Shown: positions 10,715-20,940, counted from the first letter of the stretch. The stretch is 64,000 bases of DNA from Tritrichomonas musculus (GCA_039105265.1 JAPFFF010000007.1:3286001-3350000), one strand, 5' to 3'. Notes: generated by a model not told the origin, from the letters alone. Numbers and translations: made by a program.

Positions 10715-12151
10715 ATGTATGGGGAATATAGCGCAATCGATCAAGCACCTAATGGTCTTATCAAATTAACACCGACTTCAGATGCAAGAGTAGAAATCAA
10801 TCCAAAGAAAATTAAAGAATTATTATCTCGTTTTCATTGTTTCCCAACAGACAATCGAAAACAAATTTGGACATACATTTTACAACTTCCCCTTAATGAA
10901 GAAGCGTTTCGAGCATTTGTAAATCGTTCACAATTGCCTCAAGCCAGAAAATTGTGTGCTGAAAAACATTGTGGAAAAAAAACGTTGGCAATTGTTAATG
11001 CTCTTATTCATTGGCATGCGCCTCTTATTAATTGTGATTGGCTTCCTCCTCTTGTTCAAAAACTTGTTGTTGGATTTCGAGATGATCCATTGTTCTGCTT
11101 TGAAGCAGCAGTTACGTTTTTAACAAATTATTTCTCTGAGTGGCTTTCTGCTGTTCCTGGTCCTCCTCCTGAAGTTTTATCTAGAATTGATGCAATATTT
11201 TCTAATTATGATCCAGATTTAAGAGATGCACTTGGAACGGCTTTGGTTGTTTGGCCTGCATATAGAAGTATTTTCGCAGAAGTATTATATGATAGAAATT
11301 GGTTTGATCTAATGGACGTTTTAGTTTCGTCTGCACCTCAATTTTTAGAATTTTTAGTTGTTGCTTGGATTGTTATTAATGGACCACAACTTCGAATTGA
11401 TCACACAACATTTCATATGACTCAAAGAGCTGTGAATATTAATTTGCTTGTTAAAACTGCTCTAAAAATAGAATCTACTTGTTCACCAACTTTATTCGCA
11501 AACATCCGCTTCAAAAGTCTTCCATCACCACAGTACCCTATTATCGAAGCAAATTCGGATGCTGTTGTTCTTCGTACTCTTCAATCTGATCACGATCGGC
11601 TTTCTGATCTTCAAAAGCAACTTCTCGAAGAAAGAAGGCAAGCCGATGAAGCAGAGAAAATTAAAAATCGAAGAAAGCAAACATATGACTCTATTCAACA
11701 ATTACATCTTGCAAAAGAAAATGAAGAAAGAGTCGAAACTGCAAAAGCTGCTGCTGCTTTAGATACACAAATGAAAAGATTAAGACTTGAAGGAAAACGC
11801 TTAAGGCAGTCAGATGAAAGACAATTTTTAGAAGCATGGGAAATGGATTGGGAAACAGGAATTGATATGTCTGCAAGAACGAAAACGAGTACATTCAAAA
11901 ATGAATCGGAAGAGAACATGATTGATAATGATGCAATTCGTTTCCAAGCAATGACAAATCTTCGGCAATCGGATTTACTTGCCAGAGAAGCCAGAAAAAA
12001 CTCTGTAACCCTTACACGTCATGCACGAGGTGAATTGGATGCTCAAATTCATAAGCGACAACTTCATGATGAAGTCAATCGCCTTGCCAATAATCCAGTA
12101 TTACTTGCAAATGTATCTTCAATTAAACCAATTTCAAAGAGATCGGAATAA
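10715..12151 (+). CDS. TBC-domain protein, TBC1D31-like
   Basis: A 478-residue protein. Residues about 28-235 match the divergent TBC domain of TBC1D31 (WDR67): DNRKQIWTYILQLP, then KKTLAIVNALIHW, FCFEAAVTFLTNYFSEWL, a Pro-rich turn (VPGPPPEVLSRIDAIF), and VWPAYRSIFAEVL ... DVLVSSAPQFL. The IxxDxxR arginine-finger motif of active Rab GAPs is not apparent, as expected for this subfamily, so GAP activity is doubtful. Residues about 285-375 form a charged coiled coil. Animal TBC1D31 has N-terminal WD40 repeats and works at centriolar satellites; here the WD40 part is absent and the protein begins almost at the TBC domain. In a flagellate a basal-body role is a reasonable inference. ATG 10715 is the first in frame. 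Confidence 0.72.
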   Translation: MYGEYSAIDQAPNGLIKLTPTSDARVEINPKKIKELLSRFHCFPTDNRKQIWTYILQLPLNEEAFRAFVNRSQLPQARKLCAEKHCGKKTLAIVNALIHWHAPLINCDWLPPLVQKLVVGFRDDPLFCFEAAVTFLTNYFSEWLSAVPGPPPEVLSRIDAIFSNYDPDLRDALGTALVVWPAYRSIFAEVLYDRNWFDLMDVLVSSAPQFLEFLVVAWIVINGPQLRIDHTTFHMTQRAVNINLLVKTALKIESTCSPTLFANIRFKSLPSPQYPIIEANSDAVVLRTLQSDHDRLSDLQKQLLEERRQADEAEKIKNRRKQTYDSIQQLHLAKENEERVETAKAAAALDTQMKRLRLEGKRLRQSDERQFLEAWEMDWETGIDMSARTKTSTFKNESEENMIDNDAIRFQAMTNLRQSDLLAREARKNSVTLTRHARGELDAQIHKRQLHDEVNRLANNPVLLANVSSIKPISKRSE

Positions 12152-12981
12152 TAAATAATAAATATCCATTATATTTAATAAAATAAATTATAGATTAAGC
12201 AATTGTAAAATATTTTCGAATTATAAATTCCAACTGTGTATTCAATTGTATTAATAGCATTTAATGAAAAAGTTGCTACGATGTTTGAGTTAAAATTGAA
12301 TTTTTTAAAAAATATTCAATATAACTCATGTTCGTTTAATTATTTTGGTGATGAGAAAAATATTATCTAATATCAATAGATTTAACAATTAAATAAAATA
12401 AATAATAATTAATTTCGTATTTGTAATAAAATACATTTTAATCGGAAAATAAACAATGAAAAAGCTAATTCGCCACTTTCAAAATTGAAAAATGATTAAG
12501 TTGTCCATTGAAATTGAGATTTTTCAATAAAAATCAAGAAATAAAATTAATTTTTGAATTAAAACTAGCTAATTATTCAGAATATTTAAAATTTTCAGTT
12601 ATATTTTTGAGTTGATGAAAAAAATTCAGATTAAATACATCAAATAATAATAAAATTAACATTAAATATTATTTTAAATTCACACATTCTTTTCATAATT
12701 TATTACAATTAACTTTCGGAGATATTCACAATTTGGTTCAACTGAAAATATTCTTTTTTTCTTTGATATAAAAGTAATTGATATTTTCAAATTGCAAATA
12801 TCATCTTTAATATTTAATATAGATATGAAATTTTATTATTTTTAAATTATCAATAGTCTGTTTTAATGTATATCATATAAGTATTGTTAAATCATTAATA
12901 TTTTATTATATATCACTGAAAGTCATTCAAAATTTTATTTCAATTAGTTGAATAGTATTTTATTTCCACTTCATTTATTAG
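12152..12981. other. Spacer with initiator-like element
   Basis: AT-rich spacer without a gene. At its right end TCATTT (12971-12976), 9 nt from the ATG of the next gene, matches the trichomonad initiator TCA(Y)(T/A), with the A as the presumed transcription start. Nothing else is seen. Confidence 0.45.
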
Positions 12982-13359
12982 ATGAATTGTTCTTTAAGTC
13001 TTGAAAAGCACAAAAAAATTGGATTTAAAAGGCCTGTTCCACTTTCGTACCATATTGATATCTTGAATGATAAATCAGAAGATGAAAAAGAAATAAATGA
13101 TATTGAATCAAATTCAATTTCATCACCCGAAGAAATACAGCCATCTTCACCAGTTATGAGTGCGATCATATCTCAAAAAAGCAAAAGCATTCATCCTTTT
13201 GAGATTCCAATCAATCTCGAAAATGATAAGACCATACCAGAACCAGAACCAGATTTATTTGAATGCAATTTTAATTGGATAACAGAGAATAAATTTGATT
13301 TCCAACATAATTCAGAATGTGATGATTTTTCACAAGACGATTTTATGAATTTATTTTAA
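12982..13359 (+). CDS. Small acidic protein, unknown
   Basis: A 125-residue protein of unknown family. It has a short basic head (LEKHKKIGFKRP), then a strongly acidic, Ser/Pro-rich body (KSEDEKEINDIES) and an acidic/aromatic end (DDFSQDDFMNLF). The composition suggests an intrinsically disordered protein; the acidic-hydrophobic tail resembles protein-binding or activation motifs, but that is only an analogy. The support for a real gene is the initiator-like TCATTT nine bases upstream of the ATG, codon use like the neighbours and clear contrast with the surrounding AT-rich DNA. Confidence 0.6.
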   Translation: MNCSLSLEKHKKIGFKRPVPLSYHIDILNDKSEDEKEINDIESNSISSPEEIQPSSPVMSAIISQKSKSIHPFEIPINLENDKTIPEPEPDLFECNFNWITENKFDFQHNSECDDFSQDDFMNLF

Positions 13360-14132
13360 TTTACTCATTTTGTTGTTTTGTAAATGTATATTTTTTATTT
13401 TTGAATTTGAACTTTATATTTTTTTGAATTGTTTGAATGCTTTGAATATATTTTATAAATTGAAATTTTGAATTTATTTGATACATGGCTAAACAAATTG
13501 AATTGTATTGAAAATGTAGAATAGCTCGAAATCAATAAGATCAAAATGCAATACATGCTTTGAAAGAGTTGATTCTTGTTATATAAGTTTAATCTCCATC
13601 ATTCGCAGAATAGAAATAATAGAAATATTCTAATAAGTTTCTAAATTAAATTTCATATTTGATAATAAGTATTGACAATAAGGAATATATTTTTATTCCT
13701 TATCAAGAAAATAATGTAACATTGTAAATTTTATTATAAGATGATAATGGATGTTTATATTCAATAACTTTCTTAACGGTTTTGGATTTTTAAAAAATTG
13801 ATTTTTAAATTATCAACTTTTATTTGAAAAATTGATTGATGTATTTGAACTTTTTAAAAGAGTTTATATGAACCATATAAAGTTCTTCATTTTATTCAAT
13901 TGTATAATTAATTTGATTTATATTCATGCATATACTTTGTGACTTCATTAATGAAAAATTGATAAACTATTTGTTTATTCAATATTCTATATGTTATAAT
14001 CTTACATCAGAATATTTCAATTGAGCATTGAAAAAAAATTACCATAAAAAAATGTATAAATCACTTGTTATGTGAATAGTATTTAGTAATAATATATATA
14101 TATTTATAAAATTACAATAAAACAAAGAATAT
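13360..14132. other. Spacer between convergent genes, nothing found
   Basis: AT-rich 3' flanks of the small acidic gene and the membrane thioredoxin-like gene. Apart from short AT dinucleotide runs near 14090-14105, I see no repeat, RNA or coding signal. Confidence 0.4.
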
Positions 14133-15305
14133 TTATATAGATATAGTGTGTCTGTTTTTATGGTGATTGATCATCTTAATGCAGTAGCACGCCCTCCAAA
14201 TAATTAAAAATCCAGTAAATCCAATAACAGAAAAAGCTGCAATAGCGAATTGAAGCATGTTTTTTGGATTATATCCATTCTGTAATGCATATTTTGAATC
14301 AAAAAAATATTCCATAGCAAGTTCTAAGAATCCTTGCCTTGCAGAGTTAAGTTTATCTGAAATTTGATTTTTGTTCAATCTGGTGTAGTCAACTATCATA
14401 AACCTTGTTTTTTTAACGTTGGTTATTAGCATAAATGGAGTATTTTCCAAATCTCTAAGTTGTCCAACTGACGCTGAAAAAAATGAAAAAGGCATTGCTC
14501 CAAATAAAAAATATGTTTTATATGATTGGATGTACGGTTCAAACTGAGATCGTTCTGGAAAATTGTTATTTGATGAAGATAAATTTGGAAAGACAATATC
14601 ATTGTAGACAATCAAAACAAGTCTTCTTTTAATTGAAGAAACATTGCTCAGGCTCCAATTTCCAAAGTGGTCGAATAAATGTTCGTCAATAAATTCAATT
14701 TCATTGATAAAATGAAAATTAGTTAAGCATTTTGAAGGATTGCTGCAGAGACTTAGTTTTAAATGATGTGTTTTTTTTGGCACTTCAACGTTCCTGATAA
14801 AAAACGAAATGTGAGGAAATAAAGTTTTATATTTTGACAATTCAAGGCATGAAGATTCGTCATTAAAACCTAAAACGAATGTTGGATAATTAAATTGAGT
14901 ACTCTTTGTTGTAGCATTAGTTGATAGCATAAAATTTTTGCAAAACGATGAAGGGTTAGCAAATGACCCCTCATATATATTTTGAATTTCTTTTGTTGTT
15001 GCATCTGTTATTTTCTGAATTTGATAAAATTTACGGTAAATAGTAATAATTGAAGAATAATCTTTAAATGCAAAGCGATTACAAAATTGTTTTTTAATTG
15101 AGCAATTCACAAGTGCAAAAATAATACTTTGATTTTCGCTGTTCAAATCAGAGATTTTTCTTAAATTTGATATAATTTTATTTGATTTTGGTACGTAATC
15201 TGGTAAAAAATATAATAAAACTGGGGCATTCATTGAATGCTTTTCGAGCGTTGTAAAAGAAAAATCAAATTGAGGAAAATTTAAGCAAACAAAGAAAAGA
15301 ATCAT
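14133..15305 (-). CDS. Membrane-anchored thioredoxin-fold (PDI-like) protein
   Basis: A 390-residue protein. It begins with a hydrophobic signal peptide (MILFFVCLNF), followed by a thioredoxin-like stretch: APVLLYFLPDYVPKSN, then IIFALVNCSIKKQFCNRF and SSIITIYRK, which parallels the beta-alpha-beta order of protein disulfide isomerase domains (VDC ... LC..F ... YP). The CxxC active site is missing: the equivalent position reads DYVPKSN. A single membrane segment lies close to the C-terminus (MLQFAIAAFSVIGFTGFLIIW) with a short basic cytosolic tail, so the topology is type I, like TMX-family ER proteins. It is probably a redox-inactive ER binding protein. An upstream in-frame codon at 15314 is TTG, so ATG 15305 is the start; AACTTTTTCA lies 27 nt upstream. 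Confidence 0.62.
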   Translation of the reverse strand: MILFFVCLNFPQFDFSFTTLEKHSMNAPVLLYFLPDYVPKSNKIISNLRKISDLNSENQSIIFALVNCSIKKQFCNRFAFKDYSSIITIYRKFYQIQKITDATTKEIQNIYEGSFANPSSFCKNFMLSTNATTKSTQFNYPTFVLGFNDESSCLELSKYKTLFPHISFFIRNVEVPKKTHHLKLSLCSNPSKCLTNFHFINEIEFIDEHLFDHFGNWSLSNVSSIKRRLVLIVYNDIVFPNLSSSNNNFPERSQFEPYIQSYKTYFLFGAMPFSFFSASVGQLRDLENTPFMLITNVKKTRFMIVDYTRLNKNQISDKLNSARQGFLELAMEYFFDSKYALQNGYNPKNMLQFAIAAFSVIGFTGFLIIWRACYCIKMINHHKNRHTISI

Positions 15306-15574
15306 TTCATTCAAATTTGATTAGAAAATGTTGAAAAAGTTGAGATAAAGTATTGAATTTTTATAATATGATTTTCCTTGAAATAGAAAGAAAAAGTGCA
15401 TAAAAAACCTTTAAAATTATTTTGCATTTCATTAATTTATAAAGTATAGTAAATTGGAATTAGGTCAAAGTTGCTTGTGCTTAATATATCCAAATATCAA
15501 AGAATTTATTGAATTTAACAAAAAAAAAGTCAAACAAAAAGTATAAGAATGAGATTTCAAATATGAAAGCCATT

Positions 15575-16960
15575 TCAATATCTTTGTGGTGGTGAACCAC
15601 CATCAGGTTGTTGGTCTTTTTCCATTATTTCATTTTGCTGTCCATTTTGTTGATTTGATTGTTGATTTGTTGGCTGTGGAATGGGTTCATCCATTTGTTC
15701 ATCTAACCCTGGTCCTTTTTCATATCTGTCACGATCGCGAGAATCTCTATAGCGAAGATTGTTTTGTGGATTTCTCCTATCTCTATCTCGATCCCTATCC
15801 CTGTCTCGGTCCCTATCTCGACCCATATTTCGATCCTGAGATTGCCAATCGCGATCTCTATCTCTCTCACGATCCCTTTCATAAGGTCGAGGAGGAAGTG
15901 GTTGCTGTGATTGACCGTAATTTGGCCTTCTCATCTGAGATTGTGATGGTGGATTACCAGATCCTCCTGGTGGAGGTGGTGGTGAATCATCATATCTTCG
16001 GCCACCATAGTCATCGTCGTATCGTCTTGTTGAAGGACTTATATCATTGTATGGAGGCTGTTGTGGTTTAGGTCTGTTAATTGGTGGCATATCCCTATCT
16101 CGATCTCTGTCGCGATCACGATCACGATCACGGTCACGGTCCATATCACGATCACGAGGTCGACCCCAATCACGATCACGATCTCTGTCACGATCAATAT
16201 CACGGTCATAATAGTCATAAGGGCGATCTCTATCTCTATCACGGGGTAATGGAGGTGGACCACCTCTTAGAGGCATGTCATCATATTGGCCATAACCTCC
16301 ACGAGATCCGTTTGATCTGGGTGGATAATAATAATCATCATGATAGTAATTATCATGATCTCTATAGTCTCTTGGTCTATCATTATCTCGATCTCTCATA
16401 TCACGGTAATGGTCTCTTGACGGGAAGTATCTTCGATCTCTATCTCTTTCACGATCTCTCTCTCTATCACGCTCACGATCTCTGTATATGTCATCATCAT
16501 CCCGTCTTCGACGATATTCAGGTGGTGATTGAGGAGCTCGATAGCCATCATCCCGACGTGGTAGTGGGGGTGGAGGTTGGTTTCTGTAAGAATCGTCTCT
16601 CCTTGGCGGTGGTGATTGATCATTATGAGAATAAGAACGAGGAGGCGTCCTATCTCTGTCATCTTTATAATAAGAAGAATTGCCATCATTGTTATTTGAA
16701 TTTCCAGGTTTAAGTGCTCGAGGCTTGCGGCCAACATTTAAACTAAGCTTTTTCCCTTTAAAATCTTTTTGATTTAGATCATCAATTGCTTTTGTTGCAG
16801 AATTTTCGTCAAAATAATGAATAAAAGCATAAGCTCGGCGGTCAGGTAAATCGATTGATTCAATTTTACCATAAACAGCAAATTTGTCTTCAAGTTCTTG
16901 TTTTGTTATATTTAGTGGGAGATTGCTCACCCATACACACTTGGGATCTTTATCATTCAT
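15575..16960 (-). CDS. RRM protein with long Arg-Asp repeat tail
   Basis: A 461-residue protein. Residues about 8-80 are one RNA recognition motif: RNP2 VWVSNL, RNP1 RAYAFIHY and a typical GKKLSLNVG end. The rest is low complexity: Pro/Arg/Asp/Tyr-rich, with long runs of RD and RDRDRE dipeptides (for example residues about 165-180, 250-290 and 365-400), Pro-rich patches (SPPPPPGG) and a Gln/Asn-rich end. RD/RE repeats occur in splicing regulators of the SR/U1-70K type and are typically phase-separating and nuclear. A spliceosomal or mRNP role is likely. The few introns known in trichomonads make a general mRNA role equally plausible. Purine-biased RD codons create long false open frames on the other strand. 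ATG 16960 starts the only RRM frame. Confidence 0.8.
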   Translation of the reverse strand: MNDKDPKCVWVSNLPLNITKQELEDKFAVYGKIESIDLPDRRAYAFIHYFDENSATKAIDDLNQKDFKGKKLSLNVGRKPRALKPGNSNNNDGNSSYYKDDRDRTPPRSYSHNDQSPPPRRDDSYRNQPPPPLPRRDDGYRAPQSPPEYRRRRDDDDIYRDRERDRERDRERDRDRRYFPSRDHYRDMRDRDNDRPRDYRDHDNYYHDDYYYPPRSNGSRGGYGQYDDMPLRGGPPPLPRDRDRDRPYDYYDRDIDRDRDRDRDWGRPRDRDMDRDRDRDRDRDRDRDRDMPPINRPKPQQPPYNDISPSTRRYDDDYGGRRYDDSPPPPPGGSGNPPSQSQMRRPNYGQSQQPLPPRPYERDRERDRDRDWQSQDRNMGRDRDRDRDRDRDRDRRNPQNNLRYRDSRDRDRYEKGPGLDEQMDEPIPQPTNQQSNQQNGQQNEIMEKDQQPDGGSPPQRY

Positions 16961-17423
16961 TAGATCTATACTTATTTTGGCCTTATAAGGTTAATAATAA
17001 TTCACCAGTTTGAGGGTTTAAATATTTTGAAAGAAGTATGAATCTATAAAACTTTTTCTGAATTCAAAAAACAATTACAGCTATACTTGATTCTAATATC
17101 TTTGAAACAAACTAATAAATATATTTTATCCTAAAATAGATTCCAAGATGATTTCATTATTTTCTCTCATAAATCAATAAGCCTTGGCTATTATTGATTT
17201 CATTTTGTTACAAAATGATTTTGTATTAAAATTTGTAGATCAATGTTGATTTTCCTTTTTATATGACGTGTAAACATTTTTGTTTTGTTCTAGTATCAAT
17301 GTTTTTTTTTTTTTCAAATTCCAAGATTCAAACTTAGTGATGGTATGAAAATAAATAAAAAATATTAATATCAATTAAATTTCTTTATATATAGTATTAA
17401 ATAATAAATTAATACAAAGTAAT
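16961..17423. other. Spacer between tandem minus-strand genes
   Basis: AT-rich. It holds the 3' flank of the ORP gene and the 5' flank of the RRM gene. A T-run is at 17300-17315. No gene, RNA or repeat was recognised. Confidence 0.4.
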
Positions 17424-18698
17424 TTACTTCCTTGACTTATGGACGCTTTCGCGAAGTTTGTAATCGTGTCTTTGAAGCTCTTCGATCAAACTTTTAGCTC
17501 GGTCAGCTGCATCCATATCATTGTTAATTAGCATTCCTCGGTCAATTCGAAACCTGCAATCAGATGGAAGAAGATCATTTTCAGGGATCGGATTCAAAGG
17601 ACGAGATGTAATGTCATTATGGATATCCCATGCCATCTTTTCGTTTACAAAAACGTGGTCACAATAATCACCTTGAATTAGAACAGAATAGCTATCTTTA
17701 TTGGCGCTCTTAACTCCTCCTTGAACCAGTGTAGCCTTTGCTTTGTCCTTGTTTTTATTTCTTTTATTGTTATTTTTATAATGCATTTCTTCTAATTCTT
17801 CATAAGACATTTTATGAGCATCTTTCTGATCTTTTTTAAAATGCTTTTCATCGGTTTTTGATGGATTGATATTTATATTAGCATCAAGTCTATTTTTACG
17901 ATCATGGAGTATAAATGGTCCTTGGACTTTAACTACTCGTTCTCCAGTCAATATTCCTGTGGCAGCAATATTTGGAAATTCCCATTCAATTCGTGTTCCA
18001 TCATTTAATTCAAGTGAAGTAAGACCTTTTTGAAGGACGACAACCTTGGTGACACCTGGATCAATTCCGAAATTAAATTGCGCATTGATCCTCCATTTTC
18101 CACTGGTTGGTATAACTTGAATATTAGATACAGGTGGATGGTGGCATGTTTGTTCGCCATAAATTCTAGTTCCATTTGACCATTCGCCAACATACGTTTC
18201 ACCTAATAGAGGATTCCATGGTTTCTTTTGCTGTAAATAAAATTGAAATCCAGCAATAATACCTGTTGCAACATATGCAAGTCTTTCGGCAGGGTTTGAT
18301 TGCTGAAGAGCTTTTTCAATATATTCTGTAACCAAAAATGAAAAAAGATCAGTAGATCTTTCTAAAAATGTACGAGGTTCATTGTATCCAACTGGAAAAC
18401 TGAATTTTGTAACATCCATTTTGAAAATTGCCATTGTAAATTTCTTGATAATTTCTTTATTCAATTTTCTTTCAAATTCTTGTTCTGCTTTAGTCATTGG
18501 TTTAACGCCATCTTTAAAACTACAATTTATTGCGACATTTCTTTCATGTGCATAATCTGTATCTTGATTTTTAAGTTCAACCCTTGGAAAACCTAAATAA
18601 GAAGCATTATGATATTTTTTACCTTGTAGTTCTCCAATTGCGTCATTTGAATGTGGTGCTTCTTTAAGATTGCTTAATATCATTATTTGATTTAACAT
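17424..18698 (-). CDS. Oxysterol-binding-protein-related (ORP) lipid transfer protein
   Basis: A 424-residue protein consisting of the OSBP-related ligand-binding domain. The family fingerprint EQxSHHPP is present as GEQTCHHPPVS; upstream are FERSTDLFSFL-like and KPWNPLLGETYVGEW, the conserved NPxLGE block, and downstream WEFPNIAATGIL. No PH domain or FFAT motif is visible, so this is a short-type ORP like yeast Osh4-7, moving sterols or PI4P/PS between membranes. A Lys/Asn-rich insert (NNNKRNKNKDKAK) is near the C-terminal third. The open frame extends to 18731 only through a GTG codon, so ATG 18698 (MLNQIMIL) is taken; ATG 18683 is a second possibility. Divergent with the CH-domain gene, 245 bp apart. 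Confidence 0.9.
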   Translation of the reverse strand: MLNQIMILSNLKEAPHSNDAIGELQGKKYHNASYLGFPRVELKNQDTDYAHERNVAINCSFKDGVKPMTKAEQEFERKLNKEIIKKFTMAIFKMDVTKFSFPVGYNEPRTFLERSTDLFSFLVTEYIEKALQQSNPAERLAYVATGIIAGFQFYLQQKKPWNPLLGETYVGEWSNGTRIYGEQTCHHPPVSNIQVIPTSGKWRINAQFNFGIDPGVTKVVVLQKGLTSLELNDGTRIEWEFPNIAATGILTGERVVKVQGPFILHDRKNRLDANININPSKTDEKHFKKDQKDAHKMSYEELEEMHYKNNNKRNKNKDKAKATLVQGGVKSANKDSYSVLIQGDYCDHVFVNEKMAWDIHNDITSRPLNPIPENDLLPSDCRFRIDRGMLINNDMDAADRAKSLIEELQRHDYKLRESVHKSRK

Positions 18699-18922
18699 AA
18701 AAATATATCTTTTTATCTTTTTTTCATTCACAAAGTTTATGAATTCAAAATTTCAATGAATTATTTTTTTTATTTTTAAATTTTAATTAAAAATTTTTTT
18801 ATTTAATAGAAAAAATTTATGATTTTATATTGATTCAATTGATTATTTGATTATTCTATCAAAATAAAAAATAATCAAATGAAAAATCTTTATAACATTG
18901 AAGAATGGATAGCAATATCATT

Positions 18923-18928
18923 TCATTT
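18923..18928 (+). promoter_or_regulatory. Initiator-like TCATTT of the CH-domain gene
   Basis: TCATTT lies 15 nt before the ATG at 18944 and fits the trichomonad initiator consensus TCA(Y)(T/A), where A is the usual transcription start. It implies a 5' UTR under 20 nt, which is normal for the group. Inferred from sequence only. Confidence 0.5.
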
Positions 18929-18943
18929 TTATACTAAAACAAA

Positions 18944-20770
18944 ATGGATTCTCTAACTAAAGTTAATGATGAATGGGTTCCACTTCAAGCCAAAGTATTT
19001 TCTAGATGGGTTTCAGCTTATTTAAAAGGAAAAGATCAAGTAGATGTTAAAGACATTACAAAGGACTTATCAAATGGTGTAGCTCTTGTTGAACTAGCAG
19101 AAATGCTCACTCATAAGAAAGCCAATCGCAGTTGGGACCACAATCCAAAAAACAATATTGGAAAAGTTCAAAATTGTGATTTAGCACTTGATATGTTCGA
19201 AAAAGATGGTGTTAAACTTGTTGGCATATCAGGAAAAGACATTAGTGACAACAATGAAAAACTCATTCTTGGATTAATATGGTCACTAGTTTTACATTAT
19301 TCAATTGGAAGTACAACTTTCGACGATTCTGAAGAAAACAGTAAAGTAAATAATTCATCAAAAGTTAAAGCAGACTCAAATGCGCAAAATCAATTGATTT
19401 CTTGGGCAGTCAAACGTACCGAAAATTACCAAAATGTCAAATCATTTGTTCCCTACGATTTAGCTATGTGTGCATTGTTAGATTCATATCATCCAGAAAA
19501 AATTAATTTCAAATCATTAAATGTTGATGACCATGCACACAATGCCCAACTTGCAACAGATGTTATGAAAGATCTCGGAATTACATGCTTCATTTATCCG
19601 GAAGATCTTGAAAAAAATGGCAGCAAAGTCGATAGAATGACCCTTTTAACTCAACTTTCGGTTACTAAAGCTGTCCTTGATGAATCAGCCCAAAAGAAAG
19701 ACAAGCTTAAAGCTGATCAAGAAGCCAAAATTTTATTAGCCGAAGAAGAATCAAAACTTAGAGCCGAAGAAGAAGCCAGAAGAAGAGAAGAAGAAGAAAA
19801 AATTAAGGCTGAAGAGCGCGCAGTTGCCCAAGAAAGAGAAAGACAAAAAGCTGAAGAAGAAGCCAGACTCAGAGCTACTGAAGAAGCCAGACGAAAAGCT
19901 GAAGAAGAAGCCAGACTCAGAGCTGCTGAAGAAGCAAGACGAAAAGCTGAAGAAGAAGAAAGAATCAGAGCTGAAAATGAAGAAAAAATGAGAGCTGAAG
20001 CACGCGCTGTTGCTCAGGAGCAAGAAAGAGTCAGAGCCGAACAAGAAGCTCAGCAAAAGGAAGAAGAAGCAAGAATCATGGCTGAAGAAGAAGCCAAGCA
20101 AAGAGCCGAAGAAGAGAAAAGACTCCAATCTGAGCAAGATGCGAATAAAAGAGCTGAAGAAGAAGCCAAACTCAGAGATGAAGCGATTTCGCGTGCAAAA
20201 GCTGAAGAAGAAAAAAGAATCAAAGCTGAAGAATATGCACAAAAAGTTGAGGAAGAAAAACGTGCTTTAGAAGCTAAATTAAGAGAGGCTGAAGAAGCTA
20301 GAAAGAAAGCTGAAAGACAATTAATATATAATCAAAATGATACCGAAAGCATCCTCAGACAAGCTGTAGAAAGAGCAATAGCAGAGGAGGAAAATGATAG
20401 AATTGAAGATGATAGAAAAGCTAAAATGTTGGCTGAAAAAATTGAAGATCAATTAGATGAAAAACAAAACAAATCAAAACAAAATTCGGCAACAAAAGCT
20501 GCTTCAACCCAATCTGAAATGCAAAGAGACCAAAAAGTCAGAGTAAGGATAAGGATTCATGGAAAGAATCCATTCAATGAAAATAAAAAACTCAAGGTTG
20601 GCTTGAAAATCAATGATAACAGACTTAAAAATGATAATCCACAACGTCATTTGGTTTGTAAAAAAGTGACTGTTGTCACTAGAAAGAATGGAAATGTTAT
20701 TCCTTCAGCTATCGATGGACCAATCACCAAAGATGGCCAAAAGCAACTATTTCGTGTTAAATTGTTATAA
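18944..20770 (+). CDS. Actin-binding protein with two calponin-homology domains and coiled coil
   Basis: A 608-residue protein. Two CH domains lie in tandem: CH1 at about residues 12-125 (FSRWVSAYLKG ... LSNGVALVELAEML ... LILGLIWSLVLHY) and CH2 at about 145-250 (LISWAVKRTENYQNVKSF ... DLAMCALLDSYHPE). This pair is the spectrin/alpha-actinin actin-binding module. Residues about 258-505 are a highly charged single helix/coiled coil with repeated EEARRKAEEEARLRA units, replacing the spectrin repeats. A basic globular tail (about 530-608, KVRVRIRIHGKNPF) follows; no EF hands are seen, so it is not a canonical alpha-actinin. It probably cross-links F-actin during amoeboid attachment. The repeat units suggest growth of the coil by internal duplication. 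Confidence 0.87.
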   Translation: MDSLTKVNDEWVPLQAKVFSRWVSAYLKGKDQVDVKDITKDLSNGVALVELAEMLTHKKANRSWDHNPKNNIGKVQNCDLALDMFEKDGVKLVGISGKDISDNNEKLILGLIWSLVLHYSIGSTTFDDSEENSKVNNSSKVKADSNAQNQLISWAVKRTENYQNVKSFVPYDLAMCALLDSYHPEKINFKSLNVDDHAHNAQLATDVMKDLGITCFIYPEDLEKNGSKVDRMTLLTQLSVTKAVLDESAQKKDKLKADQEAKILLAEEESKLRAEEEARRREEEEKIKAEERAVAQERERQKAEEEARLRATEEARRKAEEEARLRAAEEARRKAEEEERIRAENEEKMRAEARAVAQEQERVRAEQEAQQKEEEARIMAEEEAKQRAEEEKRLQSEQDANKRAEEEAKLRDEAISRAKAEEEKRIKAEEYAQKVEEEKRALEAKLREAEEARKKAERQLIYNQNDTESILRQAVERAIAEEENDRIEDDRKAKMLAEKIEDQLDEKQNKSKQNSATKAASTQSEMQRDQKVRVRIRIHGKNPFNENKKLKVGLKINDNRLKNDNPQRHLVCKKVTVVTRKNGNVIPSAIDGPITKDGQKQLFRVKLL

Positions 20771-20940
20771 ATATTAGAATAAATAGATTTTTGGAATAAA
20801 ATTTATAATCTTTTTTTTTTCTTCTTCGACTTTTAATAATGAATAAAGAAAATATTTCCTAAAAATACAAGAATTGGTGTAAAAAACTCTATGATTTAAA
20901 ATAAAAAAACAGTATATAATATTAAATATAATAAAGATAG

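Noticed and set aside
16081-16713. 210-codon plus-strand open frame opposite the RRM gene
   Set aside because: A shadow of the RD-repeat codons on the other strand; it is His/Asp/Leu-rich without any fold.
19751-20242. 163-codon minus-strand frame, Phe/Ser-rich
   Set aside because: Antisense shadow of the Glu/Ala/Arg coiled-coil repeats of the CH-domain gene.
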